Source: Mycogone perniciosa
Lineage: Eukaryota > Ascomycota > Sordariomycetes > Hypocreales > Hypocreaceae
Assembly (NCBI GenBank): GCA_025331125.1
Contig: JAOALB010000020.1
Span: 62,001 to 126,000 of the forward strand
Length of the DNA: 64,000 nucleotides
Reading direction: 5' to 3'
The notes under the pieces were generated by a model. It did no database searches and had not been told where the DNA came from. It saw only the letters and a program-made list of their open reading frames with translations. Positions 10,587 through 21,532 of this stretch are shown piece by piece (position 1 is the first letter of the stretch; every line of letters starts with the position of its first letter). The translations under genes and the position numbers were made by a program.

Positions 10587-12518
10587 TTAATTGACAAATG
10601 GCCCGCTGGTGCGTGAGACATGCCATCTCTCACGGAGTGCTTGCATCTCCTCATTAAGCTTGACTCCCGTAACGGCGGATATCTGATGGAAGCACGCCAT
10701 GAGCGCTTCTTGCTGAGATGGGTGTGTCATATCCTTTGCAATCCAAAGCAGGCCCGCAATTAGTATGGGATCCCATTGCTCTGCGAAGTCGTTCCGAGTC
10801 GCAATGCCAGCAATTTGCTGTGCATGCCAGCTTTGCGACGAGAGGTACCGTTGGCGACTAGATAGCCTCAACAGTCGTGGCTTTCGAAAAAGGAGGAGTC
10901 GTGATGTTATGTGATATACAATATTGCATTGCAGAGCGATTGAACTCGTATATACGGGAATTGGAAATGATGAATCGTTTTTGGGGTCGATTTGGCCTGC
11001 TTCGACACTGCGAATTTCCAAAACTGGTTGCATTTCAAGAGGGCGATTGTGGTACCATTGTTGGCAATTTGTCCACAGAGTGGACCACCTCGACGAGAAA
11101 TATGAGCTGGTGCTTGGCGGCAGCAGCCCTGGTTCTGTTGGCTGCGTCAAGGGTGATGATGCTGTTGGGGCATTGCTGTGAAGTAAATGAAGACAGCTTG
11201 CTAAGTTAGCCAAGCAAGTGTTATAGATTAAAGTTGATGATGGTGGCTGGGTAACATTTGCTGTATCATGGCAAATGGCAAAAGCTAGAGAGGTGAGTGG
11301 TGGCTGTTCGGTCAATAAGGATGCTGCGAGATCTTGGCAATATATGTCAGTGGGTAGTGCTCATCACAAATGGTTCAGAAAGGCGCAAGAGGAGCCCTTA
11401 CCAACCCTTAAATGTAATCGTAACAATGTTTCAATTGGCTCCCCAAAATGCAGAAAATTCGAGTCTCTCGTCCACTCATCTGGCTGACAGAACGGAAACC
11501 TTCTCCACTGAGAGGGATGCAGATCCAAGAAGTCTCCTAAAGCTAGCAATGCTTGACTAACTAGACCAACCCGTGGTTCTTCATGAACAATGGCTCGACT
11601 GGCCTCTTGTCGAAGCACACTGCCCCGTTCAGAAATCACGACATGGCTTGCTGGGTTTGAATTCATGTGTGCGAGATGGCTAGAAGAAATAGCAGTGATG
11701 GCAGCCGAAATGGACCTGTTGTTCTGTGCCAGAAGCATGATGTCGGTCCCAAAGCTGGATGCTGGATCGCCAGCCTCAATCCATGGGACCAGATTATACT
11801 GAAAGTGAAGTAATGGGGCGGTTTCATTCTTGATGGGTGCTGTATGCTTCGTAGAAAAGTAGTCACTCCATTTTGAATGCTGTAAGGAAGAGTCGTTGAT
11901 GGACGACTTGCTGCCAAGTTCCGGATCGCTGTCATCAGCTAGACTCCCAGAAACGCCATCCCCTACATCAAGAGAGTCCCCGACTTGGCTATTGTGTTCG
12001 TGTGTCTGTAGGCCCTGATTCTGGGCCGGTGTGGGGGCGTCATTTGATGGTGGAGTTGAGAGGCCATTCTCAACAAACTAACAGGCATAAGTGTGAGTCT
12101 CTCAGGCACATAGACGTCGATAACCGCCCAACTCACTCTGATAGACTTGTAGGGTCTTGAGGGCCTATCTGATGTCTGACTTGCCTCTTGGTGTTCGAAC
12201 TTGGACCCATTCACAAATGTTACCTCGGGGTATTTGCACGCGACATTTCTCGCCTTGCAGCTCCCGCACTGTGGCTTGCCCTCATCGCCTGTTCATGTAG
12301 CGGTAGCACCTCATTGTTAGCCCATGATGAACCACAGCAACAGCACGCCATCTGTGGAAAGCACAGGACAATGAAACATCAATAAAAAGCACAAACGCTG
12401 CTCGTATGTCATATCCACATAAGAGGCAAGGCATACATTTTCGTCGTCTCTTCCGACATGTCAAGCAGCCTGTTCGGACCCGCCTCCGATGCTCCGGGGT
12501 GTTTCTGGCTACAGGCAT
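10587..12518 (-). CDS. Zn2Cys6 transcription factor (ARCA-like)
   Basis: Predicted nuclear, DNA-binding regulator of unknown target. Four exons (12518-12437, 12288-12137, 12077-11402, 11323-10587) give 548 residues. The zinc cluster is near residues 18-45 and fits C-x2-C-x6-C-x6-C-x2-C-x6-C (GCLTCRKRRRKC followed by DEGKPQCGSCKARNVAC). The first intron splits the codon of the third cysteine, so the motif is invisible unless spliced. The rest resembles the ARCA-type fungal transcription factor domain, with the segment LVPWIEAGDPASSFGTDIML. The region from about 80 to 160 is Ser/Asp-rich. It lies upstream of and on the same strand as the racemase and downstream of the sugar transporter, so regulation of either is possible but not shown. 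Total length is a multiple of three with canonical splice sites. Confidence 0.88.
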
Positions 12519-13221
12519 TGCATGGCCTCGAGGCGATGCAACGCGCCACTGCTCGGCAGTTGGTATTTCTGATTGTTCCGGAGAAGAATAGTCTGTGTGG
12601 ATCTGTCTGGATATAATGAAAGAAGCATGTTCCGGCCATTCGCAGTCAATGTGCTGAATGAAAGGAGTTTGTCGTTGGCGTGTGGTCGGTCACTAGAAGA
12701 ATCATGGGATATTAGGTAAGCAGGCCTAGCGCTTCTAGTGCCCCGATAGGAGGTAAACAGCTGTCAGCCTCATAGGCAACCCCATTTCCATATATGCACG
12801 CTAATGCTGGCACAGCCTTAGTGCGGGCGACTTTACGGGGAACAAGTGTATACGGACCGGTCGGCAGTTCTCAACCTTCTTTAGGAGCCCTACAATTTGC
12901 GCCCGCCAGTGTGTGATATTGATTGAGTGGGACGGATTCTCCGAAGTTTGCACTACTTCGTAATCCACGTACGAGTATCGTTATATCTCTAGCGCGGAGC
13001 GGCAAACTTCACAGGTACGAAGTACAAACCTGCGGTATGTTCGATCCCGAACTTATGTGAGAAAATTTACTCATCTCAATCAGTTGTGGCTTTGTTGCAG
13101 GCAAGAATTTAAAAGTTATTATCATTCAAGCATCATTCTCCAACCTATGGGCAGTCGTGATACATGGCTAAAGTAAAAACATTAAGTGTTCTAATAACAG
13201 AGAACCGCATCGCTCTTCCAT
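12519..13221. other. Intergenic region between the Zn2Cys6 gene and the sugar transporter
   Basis: 703 bp holding the promoter of the minus-strand regulator and the 3' end of the transporter. Copies of TACTTCGTA (12954-12962) and TACGAAGTA (13016-13024) lie 55 bp apart in opposite orientation. No gene is seen. Confidence 0.6.
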
Positions 13222-15242
13222 CTACTCAGCCTGGCTCTCGTGAATGTCCCTCTTCTCACCCTGGCCACCCTCGCGAGACTCGATAAAGGCAATGAGACCG
13301 ACCTCGGTCTGAGCCTCTCTCAGCAACAGGGCATCCCTCTCACCAGTGTGGCTCTTAAACACGCGGTCCATCTCTTCCAGGGTCGCGTTCTTGGTCTCAG
13401 GGAGGAAGAACCACACCCAGAAGATTCCGGCCACGAGGAAGACGGCAAAAAAGATGTACGTGCCCCAAGCCCAGGCCTCCAGCATTGGTGGGACAAAAAA
13501 TGCAATAGCGAAGTTGTTGAGCCAGTTGCTCGAGGCACCAATCGACGCGCCCTTGGCACGGATGGACAGAGGGAATATCTCGGATACGAGAGTCCATGAG
13601 ACGGGACCCCAGGTTGCTCCGAATCCCGCGATATAGACCCAAATCAACGCTATTGATAGAAACCGTTAGACTCGGACTTTACGATATGCTCTCACAAATA
13701 CGGAGTAGACACTTACCGACAGCGGTCCAACCAGCGGCCGCATGTGACGGCCAGTCATCGCGGAACTTGGCAACAATGATACCAACAACAACCATGCTCA
13801 CGCCCATGACAATCGAGCCGACGATAAGCATGGGCTTCCGGCCAACCTTGTCGATAATCAACTGCCGCATGTGGTCAGAAACAATTTCTCCTTCGTAGAA
13901 CGAACACAGTCTAACTCACCATAGCCGGCACTGTGCTCACTATAAAGACCACACCAGTAACACCAGTAGCCAACAGCGCGGTCGTTCCGCCAGTTAGCCC
14001 AAGGCTAATAAAGATATTAGAGGCATAATAAATGACTAAAATAAGGTTAGTTTTAGAGTATAAACCGGAAGCGGGTTAACTTTCTTGCATCAATTCCTGA
14101 CCACTGTTGGAAAAACATTATAAGCCACGCAATACTGACTCTCTTCAGGTTGTCCACGGTGCGGAAACAGTTGACATACTGTGCCATCTGTTCCATGAAC
14201 GTGTTCGACTTTTCCTTCTCCGCCAGCTGAGGAAACTCCCTGGCAAAGGCCTTTTTCTCAAAGACGGCTTCAGACTTGATTTCAAGGTATTCGATTTGGA
14301 CCAGATCGTCATCGACTGATAATTTTCGCAACCATGCTAGGGTTTTCTTTGCTTCCTCGTCTCGGCCGACTTTAACCAGCCATCTAGGAGAGAAAGGCAT
14401 AAACCAGATACCAATAGCAAGGAGGACTGCCGGAATGCCCTGAACGATAGATGGGAGTCGCCACGCGAGATCGGACTGTAAATCTTCGGTGCCACCGATG
14501 TAGTTGCTGCCGTAACCGATCCAGAAAGAAAGCATAATGCCGAGAATGGTTGCGAACTGGTAGAACGAGACGAGGAAACCGCGCATTTCCGGAGCAGAAA
14601 GTTCGGCATTGTAAAGGGGTCCAACGCCGCTGAAGAGACCGACACCAACGCCGGTGAAGAATCTGCCTGCGTAGAGAAGCGCAGGTGCGCCCTCCTGCGC
14701 TCCAATGTAGAGGTAGCTACCCAAGATGACCCAGATGCAGGCGAAGAACATGGTGTACTTCCGGGAGATGATTTCACTAAGGACACCCGCAGCCAGTGAT
14801 CCCAAGATACCGCCGAGCTGGAGTACTGAAGTAAGCCAGCCGGTGGCAGAAGTTGATGAGACGACTGAGGGGAAGTTGTGCTTGAATCTTGTCATGACCA
14901 GGGACTGGCCCAGGACACCTTGCTGGTATCCATACTCAAAGCCGCCCAACCTGCCCGTGGAGAGTAAAGAGTCAGCAAATGACAATACCGGTAGCTCACA
15001 GGGTTCACTCACGATGCAAAGAAGGCAATGAAGATGACCTTGGGGTTGTTTCGAAGAGACTCCCACATGCTCCTCTTGGCCACATTGACTCTCTGGGCCG
15101 GGTCCATGGTAGCGCCATTGGCGGCAATCTCGATGTCCGAAGACATGGTACGAGACTCTGTAGCTGACATGGCAGGCAGTCCGTTCCTGATTGAAGCTGG
15201 AGAGAGTGTGTCTGTCTGTCTGGCTGGCTGGATGGTCGCCAT
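13222..15242 (-). CDS. MFS sugar-porter family transporter
   Basis: Predicted 12-helix plasma-membrane monosaccharide/H+ symporter; the substrate is unknown. Five exons (15242-15013, 14950-14085, 14035-13920, 13861-13717, 13649-13222) give 594 residues. Family marks include GGFEYGYQQGVLGQS in helix 1, GRFFTGVGVGLFSGVGPLYNAE, PFSPRWLV (PESPRWL motif with Phe for Glu-Ser), QQWSGIDA-IIYYAS in helix 7, DKVGRKP, and the terminal FLPETKNATLEEM. I start at MATIQPARQ rather than 18 codons upstream; either is possible. The intron at 14084-14036 begins with GA instead of GT. Only that junction keeps the frame and the conserved helix-7 motif, so it is either a rare GA-AG intron or a splice-site mutation that disables the gene. 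Confidence 0.88.
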
Positions 15243-16319
15243 GAAGTGGGAAGACCCCGCGACTTTAAATGCAGCCCGCTTGCCCCAGATTCCCACGTTC
15301 TTGTTGCTACCCCATGTTTTCGTTATTTAAACCGGCGCCCTGCGATTGCAAAACTCTGGAGCCCCAAACGAATCAAGTCCCGGCATCTGTGGGGATATTG
15401 GGAGGGGAAGAGGCGAACGGACTCCGTCGCATTTAGTCTTGAATACTATGTTTATTCGTACTTCGTACTCCATGTTGAGGTCGAACCGGAGGGCAGTAGG
15501 CTACGACCCCCATTTCGGGCATAGCAATCCGGCACATTCGAATGCCGAGGACGAACCCGATTGGCCTGCTTTTTGCCGGCCTTTGCAGCGGAAAGGGCCT
15601 CGAACAGTCGGACATTATTATCGGACGAGCCGGGCTGTGGCTTGAGCGGCTTGGCTTCCGGATTGGGTAACCATAGGCTACGGCACCGACGGGACACACA
15701 CTGGTGAGGTGATGGAAGTTGGCCGGTAAAGCGCCAAATTACAATACGAACTACTCCGTACTCCGTACTCCGTGCTACCCCCAAATATAGTCATCGACGG
15801 CGGCAAGCGCTCACTCAAATATCCCTGTCTGGAGTGCATATGTGAGCTCTTTCGGCGCGCGGAGCGAAACGCGACCTGCATAACTATCTCCTCACTGCTG
15901 CAGACTCTCCACCTCACCAGTCCTAAGGCTATTCTCCCTCCCCGTCTACCACGTGGAGATCCTGAATTTTCATGGGCACTACTTCGTACTACTTCGTACT
16001 ACTTTGTACTAACATCATTGTCCATGAATCCCTGTGCACCGTTTATGTTGGAGAGCCCACTCACCACTATTACTCGTACATACATGAGTATTACTCCGTA
16101 CTCCGTACCACTAGTACTAGCACTAGCAATATTGAAGCGCTGGGAACGGTAACTTGGCTGACATGGAATTTTGCCATCACAATGGCTCCATTCGAAGATG
16201 CCTCCCCCCCTGACACCCCTCTTCGAAACAGAAACCTGCAAACTCACTCATCTTTCTCGTAATATCTTGACATCGTCTTTCGTTCTGTGGCTCCCTCCGG
16301 GTCAGTTCCATGGCCGCCT
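15243..16319. other. Divergent promoter region rich in TACTCCGTA/TACTTCGTA
   Basis: 1.1 kb between the transporter (minus) and the zinc-cluster-less regulator-like gene (plus). It contains seven exact copies of the nonamer pair, some overlapping head to tail. No coding frame is convincing; a CLECIC-containing frame near 15810 does not fit a zinc cluster. Confidence 0.6.
15459..16107. repeat. Cluster of TACTCCGTA/TACTTCGTA nonamers
   Basis: Exact copies start at 15459, 15752, 15759, 15980, 15990, 16092 and 16099. A diverged copy, TACTTTGTA, follows at 16000. Adjacent copies overlap by two bases or are separated by one, giving short arrays. All lie in the divergent promoter between two genes. 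Confidence 0.85.
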
Positions 16320-17747
16320 ATGGATGAGCAAACGGCGCGTCTGGTGACAGAGGGAGACACATTCATGTCTCCCCCGTCATTTTCTCCATCCGACGAATAT
16401 TCCGCCAACCCCAGGTTTATTGAACTTCAGGAGGAGCTTCGAGGACTTCTCTTTGCAGGAGTCTCCAGTCTCGATCCGAGCAAAAACACACCACCCGAGT
16501 CTACCGATGGAGCGGATCCGGAGAGGTCTCTTGGCCCATCACCAAGGAACCTGGACTTCTCGAGAGTCTCAATACCGAAGATGAAACTGGTCAATTATCT
16601 CAAAAACTGGGTCATCGAGTGTGCGCCATACCTTGACAAGTTTGATGGGGCACGCCATTTTGGAATCCATGTGCCCTTGATGGCGCAAATCTCACCAGCC
16701 TTGTTCTACGCCGTGCTGGCCTTCTCAGCCCGGCAGATGGAGAGAAAGGATTGCTTGGAGAAGAGCTATGACAGCCTCGAGCTCTACCAAGAGAGTATTC
16801 GGCTTTTAGCCCCTGGCTTACAGGCCAAGGATCCGAACATGCTGGTCACGGCCTGCATTCTCGCCGTTCTTGAGCTGATGTCTGGAAGTCCTAGGAACTG
16901 GCGGCGACACATCGAAGGCTGCGCTTCGCTCTTTGCTTTCTACGAAGTTACCGGCTTCTCGGGGGGCCTCCTACAGGCTGTTTTTTGGTGCTACGCCCGC
17001 ATGGAACTCTGCGGGGCCATCATCTCTGGCGGAGCAGAAAGCACTGTCCTTACTCTGGACAAATGGGTGCCAGCCGTCCCCCAAGGAATGAATGCCACCA
17101 GAGACGGGGCCGAGGACTTTATCAAGAGCATCTTCTACCAGAAAGGCCGTGAAGTTCCGGACATGCATGCCAACTGGGCTGTGTATCTATGCGCCAAGGT
17201 TTGTGACCTTATGTATCGACAAGTTAGACATCTTGAGTTGGGGGAGCGAGATGAAACTGACGACAGACCATTTGCTGACCGGTGGCGTCGGCTGTGGGCC
17301 GAACTTCAATTCTGGAGGGATGTAAGACCTACAGCCCTTTTGCCCATCATGACAACGGAGAGTGGTGACAACCAAATATTCCCCATCATACTATTCTCTC
17401 ATCGGGCAGCAATCTCAAGCAACCAGCTGTATCACGCTGCCTGTATCCTGATGTTGGAACTAAAACCAGCCGGTGAAACACTGCCTACTCTGGAAGGCTC
17501 AGATATCTGGCATGCTCGAAGAGTCTGCGGCATTTCATGGACGAATCCTCACAAGGGAAACCTAATCAATGCAATTCAGCCCCTGTACATTGCAGGTAGG
17601 CTTCTGAGCCATCCTAGGGAGCATCTCGAGGTGGCTCGTCTCTTTAAAATAATCGACAGGACAACCGGATGGGGAGCGATGTGGAGGTTAAAGGACCTCG
17701 AGGCAGAGTGGGGGTATGAACCAGGAGAGATCCTGAGCCTGGTATGA
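16320..17747 (+). CDS. Fungal-specific transcription factor domain protein (PF11951-like) without zinc cluster
   Basis: A single exon starting at MDEQTARLV gives 475 residues. The open frame extends upstream to 16287 only without an ATG. The body, from about residue 90, resembles the Fungal_trans_2 domain: VNYLKNWVIECAPYLDKFD, followed by HVPLMAQISPALFYAVLAFSA and YQESIRLLAPGLQAKDPNMLV. Such proteins usually carry an N-terminal Zn2Cys6 cluster. None is encoded in this frame, and I could not find one in a spliceable exon within 500 bp upstream. It could be a regulator acting without its own DNA-binding domain, a truncated gene, or one with a distant first exon. It is divergent from the sugar transporter. 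Confidence 0.8.
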   Translation: MDEQTARLVTEGDTFMSPPSFSPSDEYSANPRFIELQEELRGLLFAGVSSLDPSKNTPPESTDGADPERSLGPSPRNLDFSRVSIPKMKLVNYLKNWVIECAPYLDKFDGARHFGIHVPLMAQISPALFYAVLAFSARQMERKDCLEKSYDSLELYQESIRLLAPGLQAKDPNMLVTACILAVLELMSGSPRNWRRHIEGCASLFAFYEVTGFSGGLLQAVFWCYARMELCGAIISGGAESTVLTLDKWVPAVPQGMNATRDGAEDFIKSIFYQKGREVPDMHANWAVYLCAKVCDLMYRQVRHLELGERDETDDRPFADRWRRLWAELQFWRDVRPTALLPIMTTESGDNQIFPIILFSHRAAISSNQLYHAACILMLELKPAGETLPTLEGSDIWHARRVCGISWTNPHKGNLINAIQPLYIAGRLLSHPREHLEVARLFKIIDRTTGWGAMWRLKDLEAEWGYEPGEILSLV

Positions 17748-18403
17748 ATAGAAATCATTTTAGCATCTTAGAAATTTAATAGCGCGTTATTCGACTTGGG
17801 TTTGACAATAGCTTCTTGATTTCTTGACTTTTCAGCCTTGGCTTTACAGTATGCATTGCCCTGCCCTAGCATCGCCTCAGACCTTGAATTCGGCATGTTC
17901 CCGAGAGGCAACCGTGTGCTGAACATCTACTCAAGCGGGGATAGAAGAAGAGGGACCGTAAAAGATATAGATATCCTATTAGATGATTAGCTGGTAGAGT
18001 ATTGTAGTATTATAGCATCATGAACATGAACCACCGCGGTAATGAGGGTGATCCATGGTCATGAGAGTTAACTTTCGCAACTTTATAGCCTATTTCAGAT
18101 AATCTATATTAAATTCAATTACATGCATATATGGACAAAGGCATCAATATGCACATATAGGTTGCATAGAGACTCTCCTAAATAAAAATATTATGGCTTA
18201 CATGAGTTTCTGAAAGACATATACCATATAGAGTATGTCTTTTCGTGGTTCTTTTCAATAGTGTGGAGCCTCGATGGGGTGTAAAGCGGCCAGGCTGGAA
18301 TGTACATTTAACCTTCAGGCTGAGACGTGTCGCTGCTGCTTTTCTTTCCTTCATCTTCTCTGTCTAACGCTTCTATCAATAGATTATTGGGCAATTCATC
18401 AAA
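17748..18403. other. AT-rich intergenic region
   Basis: 656 bp, visibly AT-rich between about 18,060 and 18,250. It contains one perfect 9-bp inverted repeat (18213-18242). No gene is seen. Confidence 0.6.
18213..18242. repeat. 9-bp inverted repeat with a 12-base loop
   Basis: AAAGACATA at 18213-18221 is matched by TATGTCTTT at 18234-18242, a perfect 9-bp stem. It lies downstream of one gene and 160 bp upstream of the next, both on the plus strand. A role in termination or regulator binding is only a guess. Confidence 0.55.
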
Positions 18404-19399
18404 ATGGCACAAGAAAACGAAAACCCCCCAAAGGGATCGGCCGGCAAACCTACCAAGGCGGATGAAGCCGCTTCATCATCTATTAGACATCCACACGACG
18501 TCATACCCGCTGACCCAGCTCCAGCATACGAAGAACATGAAGGGATCGCAAGTTCACCACCAACCCGCTCGATCCCATCATCGTCATCATCACCATCAAA
18601 AACCGCTGTCCCGACTGTGAACTCGCCATTCAGCTTTCCCACAGTAACAGATGCTCCTCCGGTGTACTCAAATGCAGCCTCCAGCTCGAAGAGCAACACT
18701 CAGCCCATTGCATTCCCCCAAGTCAGAGCAGACGCAGACTCCCCATTCCTCGCTGCATACGCCCCTGTTTTTCTTAGCTATGGCATCACATATGAGACTT
18801 GGCGCTCCTTCTTGGATACCATCTCGGCCTTCTTAAACGCCAAGGTCTCGGATCGCGCCTTGTCTCACGCTGCCGATATGGCTCAGCATCTGGGCGAGGC
18901 TCCCAAGAACTTTGGCAAAAACATCGCCGCGCAGGCTAAGTCTATCGGCAAGGACGTGGTGAACAATGCGAAGCGAGGTAATGTCATCGGCGCTGCCATG
19001 AGTGTCATCTCGGGCGCTATCACACTCCCCGTGTCGACGGCTTTGGGGGCGGCTGGTACAGTTCTCTCGCTTCCTGGGGAGGTTATTGGGGCGGTTACAA
19101 AGAAGCCAAAGACGCCGTGGGAGAGGGCCACAGCGTATGCTGCAGTTGCGAATAAGGAGTGGTTGAACATGCGTGGATTGAACGCTCAGCTTGTTGATTC
19201 GGTGCTTCTCGCACAGTTGGTGGGATTGTCAGTCAACAGCCTACTGCAAAAGGCGCAGGCAGCGAAAGAGAGTGATGCAGCTGGACAGCTAAGGGCCTTA
19301 GAGCCACACATCGCGAGTCTGGAACTTCAGGAGGGCTCCTTTTTGCAGTTGAGCACGCCAACACTATGGCTTGTGCTGATCCCACAGGCGCCAAAATGA
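18404..19399 (+). CDS. Conserved-looking fungal protein of unknown function
   Basis: Single exon of 331 residues. I do not recognise a family. Residues 1-105 are Ser/Pro/Ala-rich and disordered, with two proline-tyrosine patches (PAYEEHE and APPVYS) that could bind WW or arrestin-type partners. From about 110 to 300 the sequence is compact and helical. It has a Gly/Ala-rich hydrophobic stretch around 200-235 (VIGAAMSVISGAITLPVS) that could lie against or within a membrane, flanked by basic segments. Codon use and the lack of internal stops support a real gene. Nothing links it functionally to its neighbours. Confidence 0.75.
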   Translation: MAQENENPPKGSAGKPTKADEAASSSIRHPHDVIPADPAPAYEEHEGIASSPPTRSIPSSSSSPSKTAVPTVNSPFSFPTVTDAPPVYSNAASSSKSNTQPIAFPQVRADADSPFLAAYAPVFLSYGITYETWRSFLDTISAFLNAKVSDRALSHAADMAQHLGEAPKNFGKNIAAQAKSIGKDVVNNAKRGNVIGAAMSVISGAITLPVSTALGAAGTVLSLPGEVIGAVTKKPKTPWERATAYAAVANKEWLNMRGLNAQLVDSVLLAQLVGLSVNSLLQKAQAAKESDAAGQLRALEPHIASLELQEGSFLQLSTPTLWLVLIPQAPK

Positions 19400-19514
19400 T
19401 GATACATATACGCCGAGATGACCAGGAGATTTTACTCAGATTCCGCAAAGATGTTATTGACTTGGTTTCTTTTCTTACTTATCCCTAATGAAGTTTTATG
19501 ACAGGAGGAATATA

Positions 19515-21532
19515 TCAAGATGCACTTCTCGGTACCATTTTGACAAGAATGCTCTCCGTTAACACCGCTGCCACCCATTCCTTTCTCTTCGGCAATGACA
19601 CGAGATTCCAATCATGGCGTGTCCGACCACTCACTGGTGAACCGTGGGGTTGACTGGCGGGCTGGATGTGAAATGCCTTGACCAGCTGTGATACACTCAG
19701 ATACAGCTCATAATAAGAAAAGCTTGATTCCAGGTCAGTCACAGACGATTCCTCACTTGATGCGAAGAAAGAGGCTTACTGAACTCCCATACACACATTG
19801 GCTCCTTTAGAAAATGGGATATAAAACTTATCCCTTAGCGCATCTTCCTTTAGAGTCGTCCCGGACTCATCGACCCATCGGTAGGGGTCAAACTGCTCAG
19901 GCTCAGGGTAAGCGTTTTCATCTCGGAGGTACCATATTGGCGACGAGGTCAAGACGGTCTGTTGAAGATTTTACATTAGGCATGACATTAACAAACACAT
20001 AAAATTTTCTAACTTACGCCTCCGGGGATGAATTTGCCATGTAATTCGACTCCTCCAGGGGGGGCAATTCGAGGCAACATGGCTGCGGCTGTACCGGCCC
20101 AACGAATCCCCTCCTTGACGCATGCCCGAAGAGGTGGGACATTCTCAAGGATAGACATGTCTGTAGAAAATCCGGTTTCCAGAAGGGAATCGTACAGATT
20201 CTGTTGATATACTTCGTTTGGGCCAGCGCGAATATAATGTGTGCAAGAGATCCCGACGTGGTGTCAGTCCCAGGTCCAAGATTTTCCTTAGCTTCAGAGA
20301 GGGCGGTGTCTGGATGCAGACCGTATGCTAGCAGGACCTTGATGAGGTTTGGATATGGAGTCTTAGTTTTGCTTCCAGTATCAATGGCCTCCTTCCAAGC
20401 TCCAAGCGTCCACTGGCATTGGGATTAGGGATATGTGGTTGATGATATAGAGGGTAGCTTTGGGATACTTACTTGGTCGAATTGTTGCAGTCCCTGATTG
20501 TAAGATACATTGGAGCTTGTCGCTCGACTGGTCAAATCTCTCAGAACACTCCATGTTTCATGCAGTGTTGGAAACGATGTGATCTAGACAGATGTTAATT
20601 GCTGGTCAAGATCCCATGCCAGAGGGGAAGCACACCAGAGGCATCCATGTTGCTTTTTCGTCATTTTTGGCTACTATAGCCAAAAAGTCATTTTTCTCCC
20701 AGGACGCAATGGCACTCAGTGACTTTCCGAAAGAGAACTCAGCTAGTCAAAGGAATGGGCCATATTAATTAATGGAATCGTATAATTTTTGAGAGAGTCG
20801 ACTTACCGATGATGTCGGCTTCAAGAGCTCGACAAGCTGCAACCAACTCCAAGGCGCCACCCATCCGACAGATGGCCCCGACGAATTCATTTACGTGATG
20901 TAGCATGAGAGATTCAAGGTTAGACATCTTACTCCTACTGAATAGCTGCCCCATTATCCTCCGACGCTTGGAATGCTCTTCAGGGTGGCTGAAGGCCGAA
21001 TGTCAGCTCATGTCCATCATATAGACGACCAACTGCCTACGTGATTGAGAAGAGGGCAGGATGCCCATCTTGGACGAATGTTCCATAGTTGCGGGGATCC
21101 TTTGCGAAGCCGCTGTTCACCTTGTGCACAATGTCATACACGCCAATCGAATAAAAGGACACTTCGTTGGGTCCTATCTGAATGAGCGGTCCTAAGACGA
21201 GGGAGTGAGTTGCTCGTATACATTTCATGTACGTACACACACAGTCGGAAGAAGCTCACCATGTTGTCGGTGTAACTTGGGAAGATCCAACGTTATGGTG
21301 CCTCGATACTCGTGGCGAAAAGCCCAGAGTAAGCGGGAGTAGCGAGCACCCCATCCTGCACTGGGCAATTTTGACAATGGGGATCTATGAGTCTGAACGA
21401 CTTCCTAAAGAGGTCATGTCAATTCCCGTCTTTATATAAAACTACCACATATACACAGAGTGGCTATACCTTGAGGACTCTTAGCAGTACTGCTGCGAAC
21501 AACACGACACCGACAACAGTAGCCAACGCCAT
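19515..21532 (-). pseudogene. Cytochrome P450 monooxygenase with a single-base frameshift
   Basis: Nine exons on the minus strand: 21532-21470, 21404-21260, 21191-21041, 20988-20807, 20742-20636, 20583-20473, 20412-20018, 19958-19780, 19722-19515. All have canonical splice sites. An N-terminal hydrophobic anchor (residues 1-20) is followed by a P450 body. The I-helix region reads ENLGPGTDTTSGS, the K-helix has the ExxR as EGIR, the PERF-like segment is FDPYRW, and the heme loop is FSKGANVCMG, with Asn where Arg is usual. The exons sum to 1,541 bases, one short of a multiple of three. In exon 7 the frame changes by one base at about 20214-20222, immediately after the I-helix (ALAQ), and both sides match P450s only in different frames. 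This is a young pseudogene or a sequencing error in an A run; otherwise the gene would be functional. Substrate unknown. Confidence 0.85.

Noticed and set aside
15772..15900. Cys-rich CLECIC..C frame upstream of the zinc-cluster-less regulator gene
   Set aside because: Spacing does not fit C-x2-C-x6-C and no splice joins it in frame to the downstream gene.
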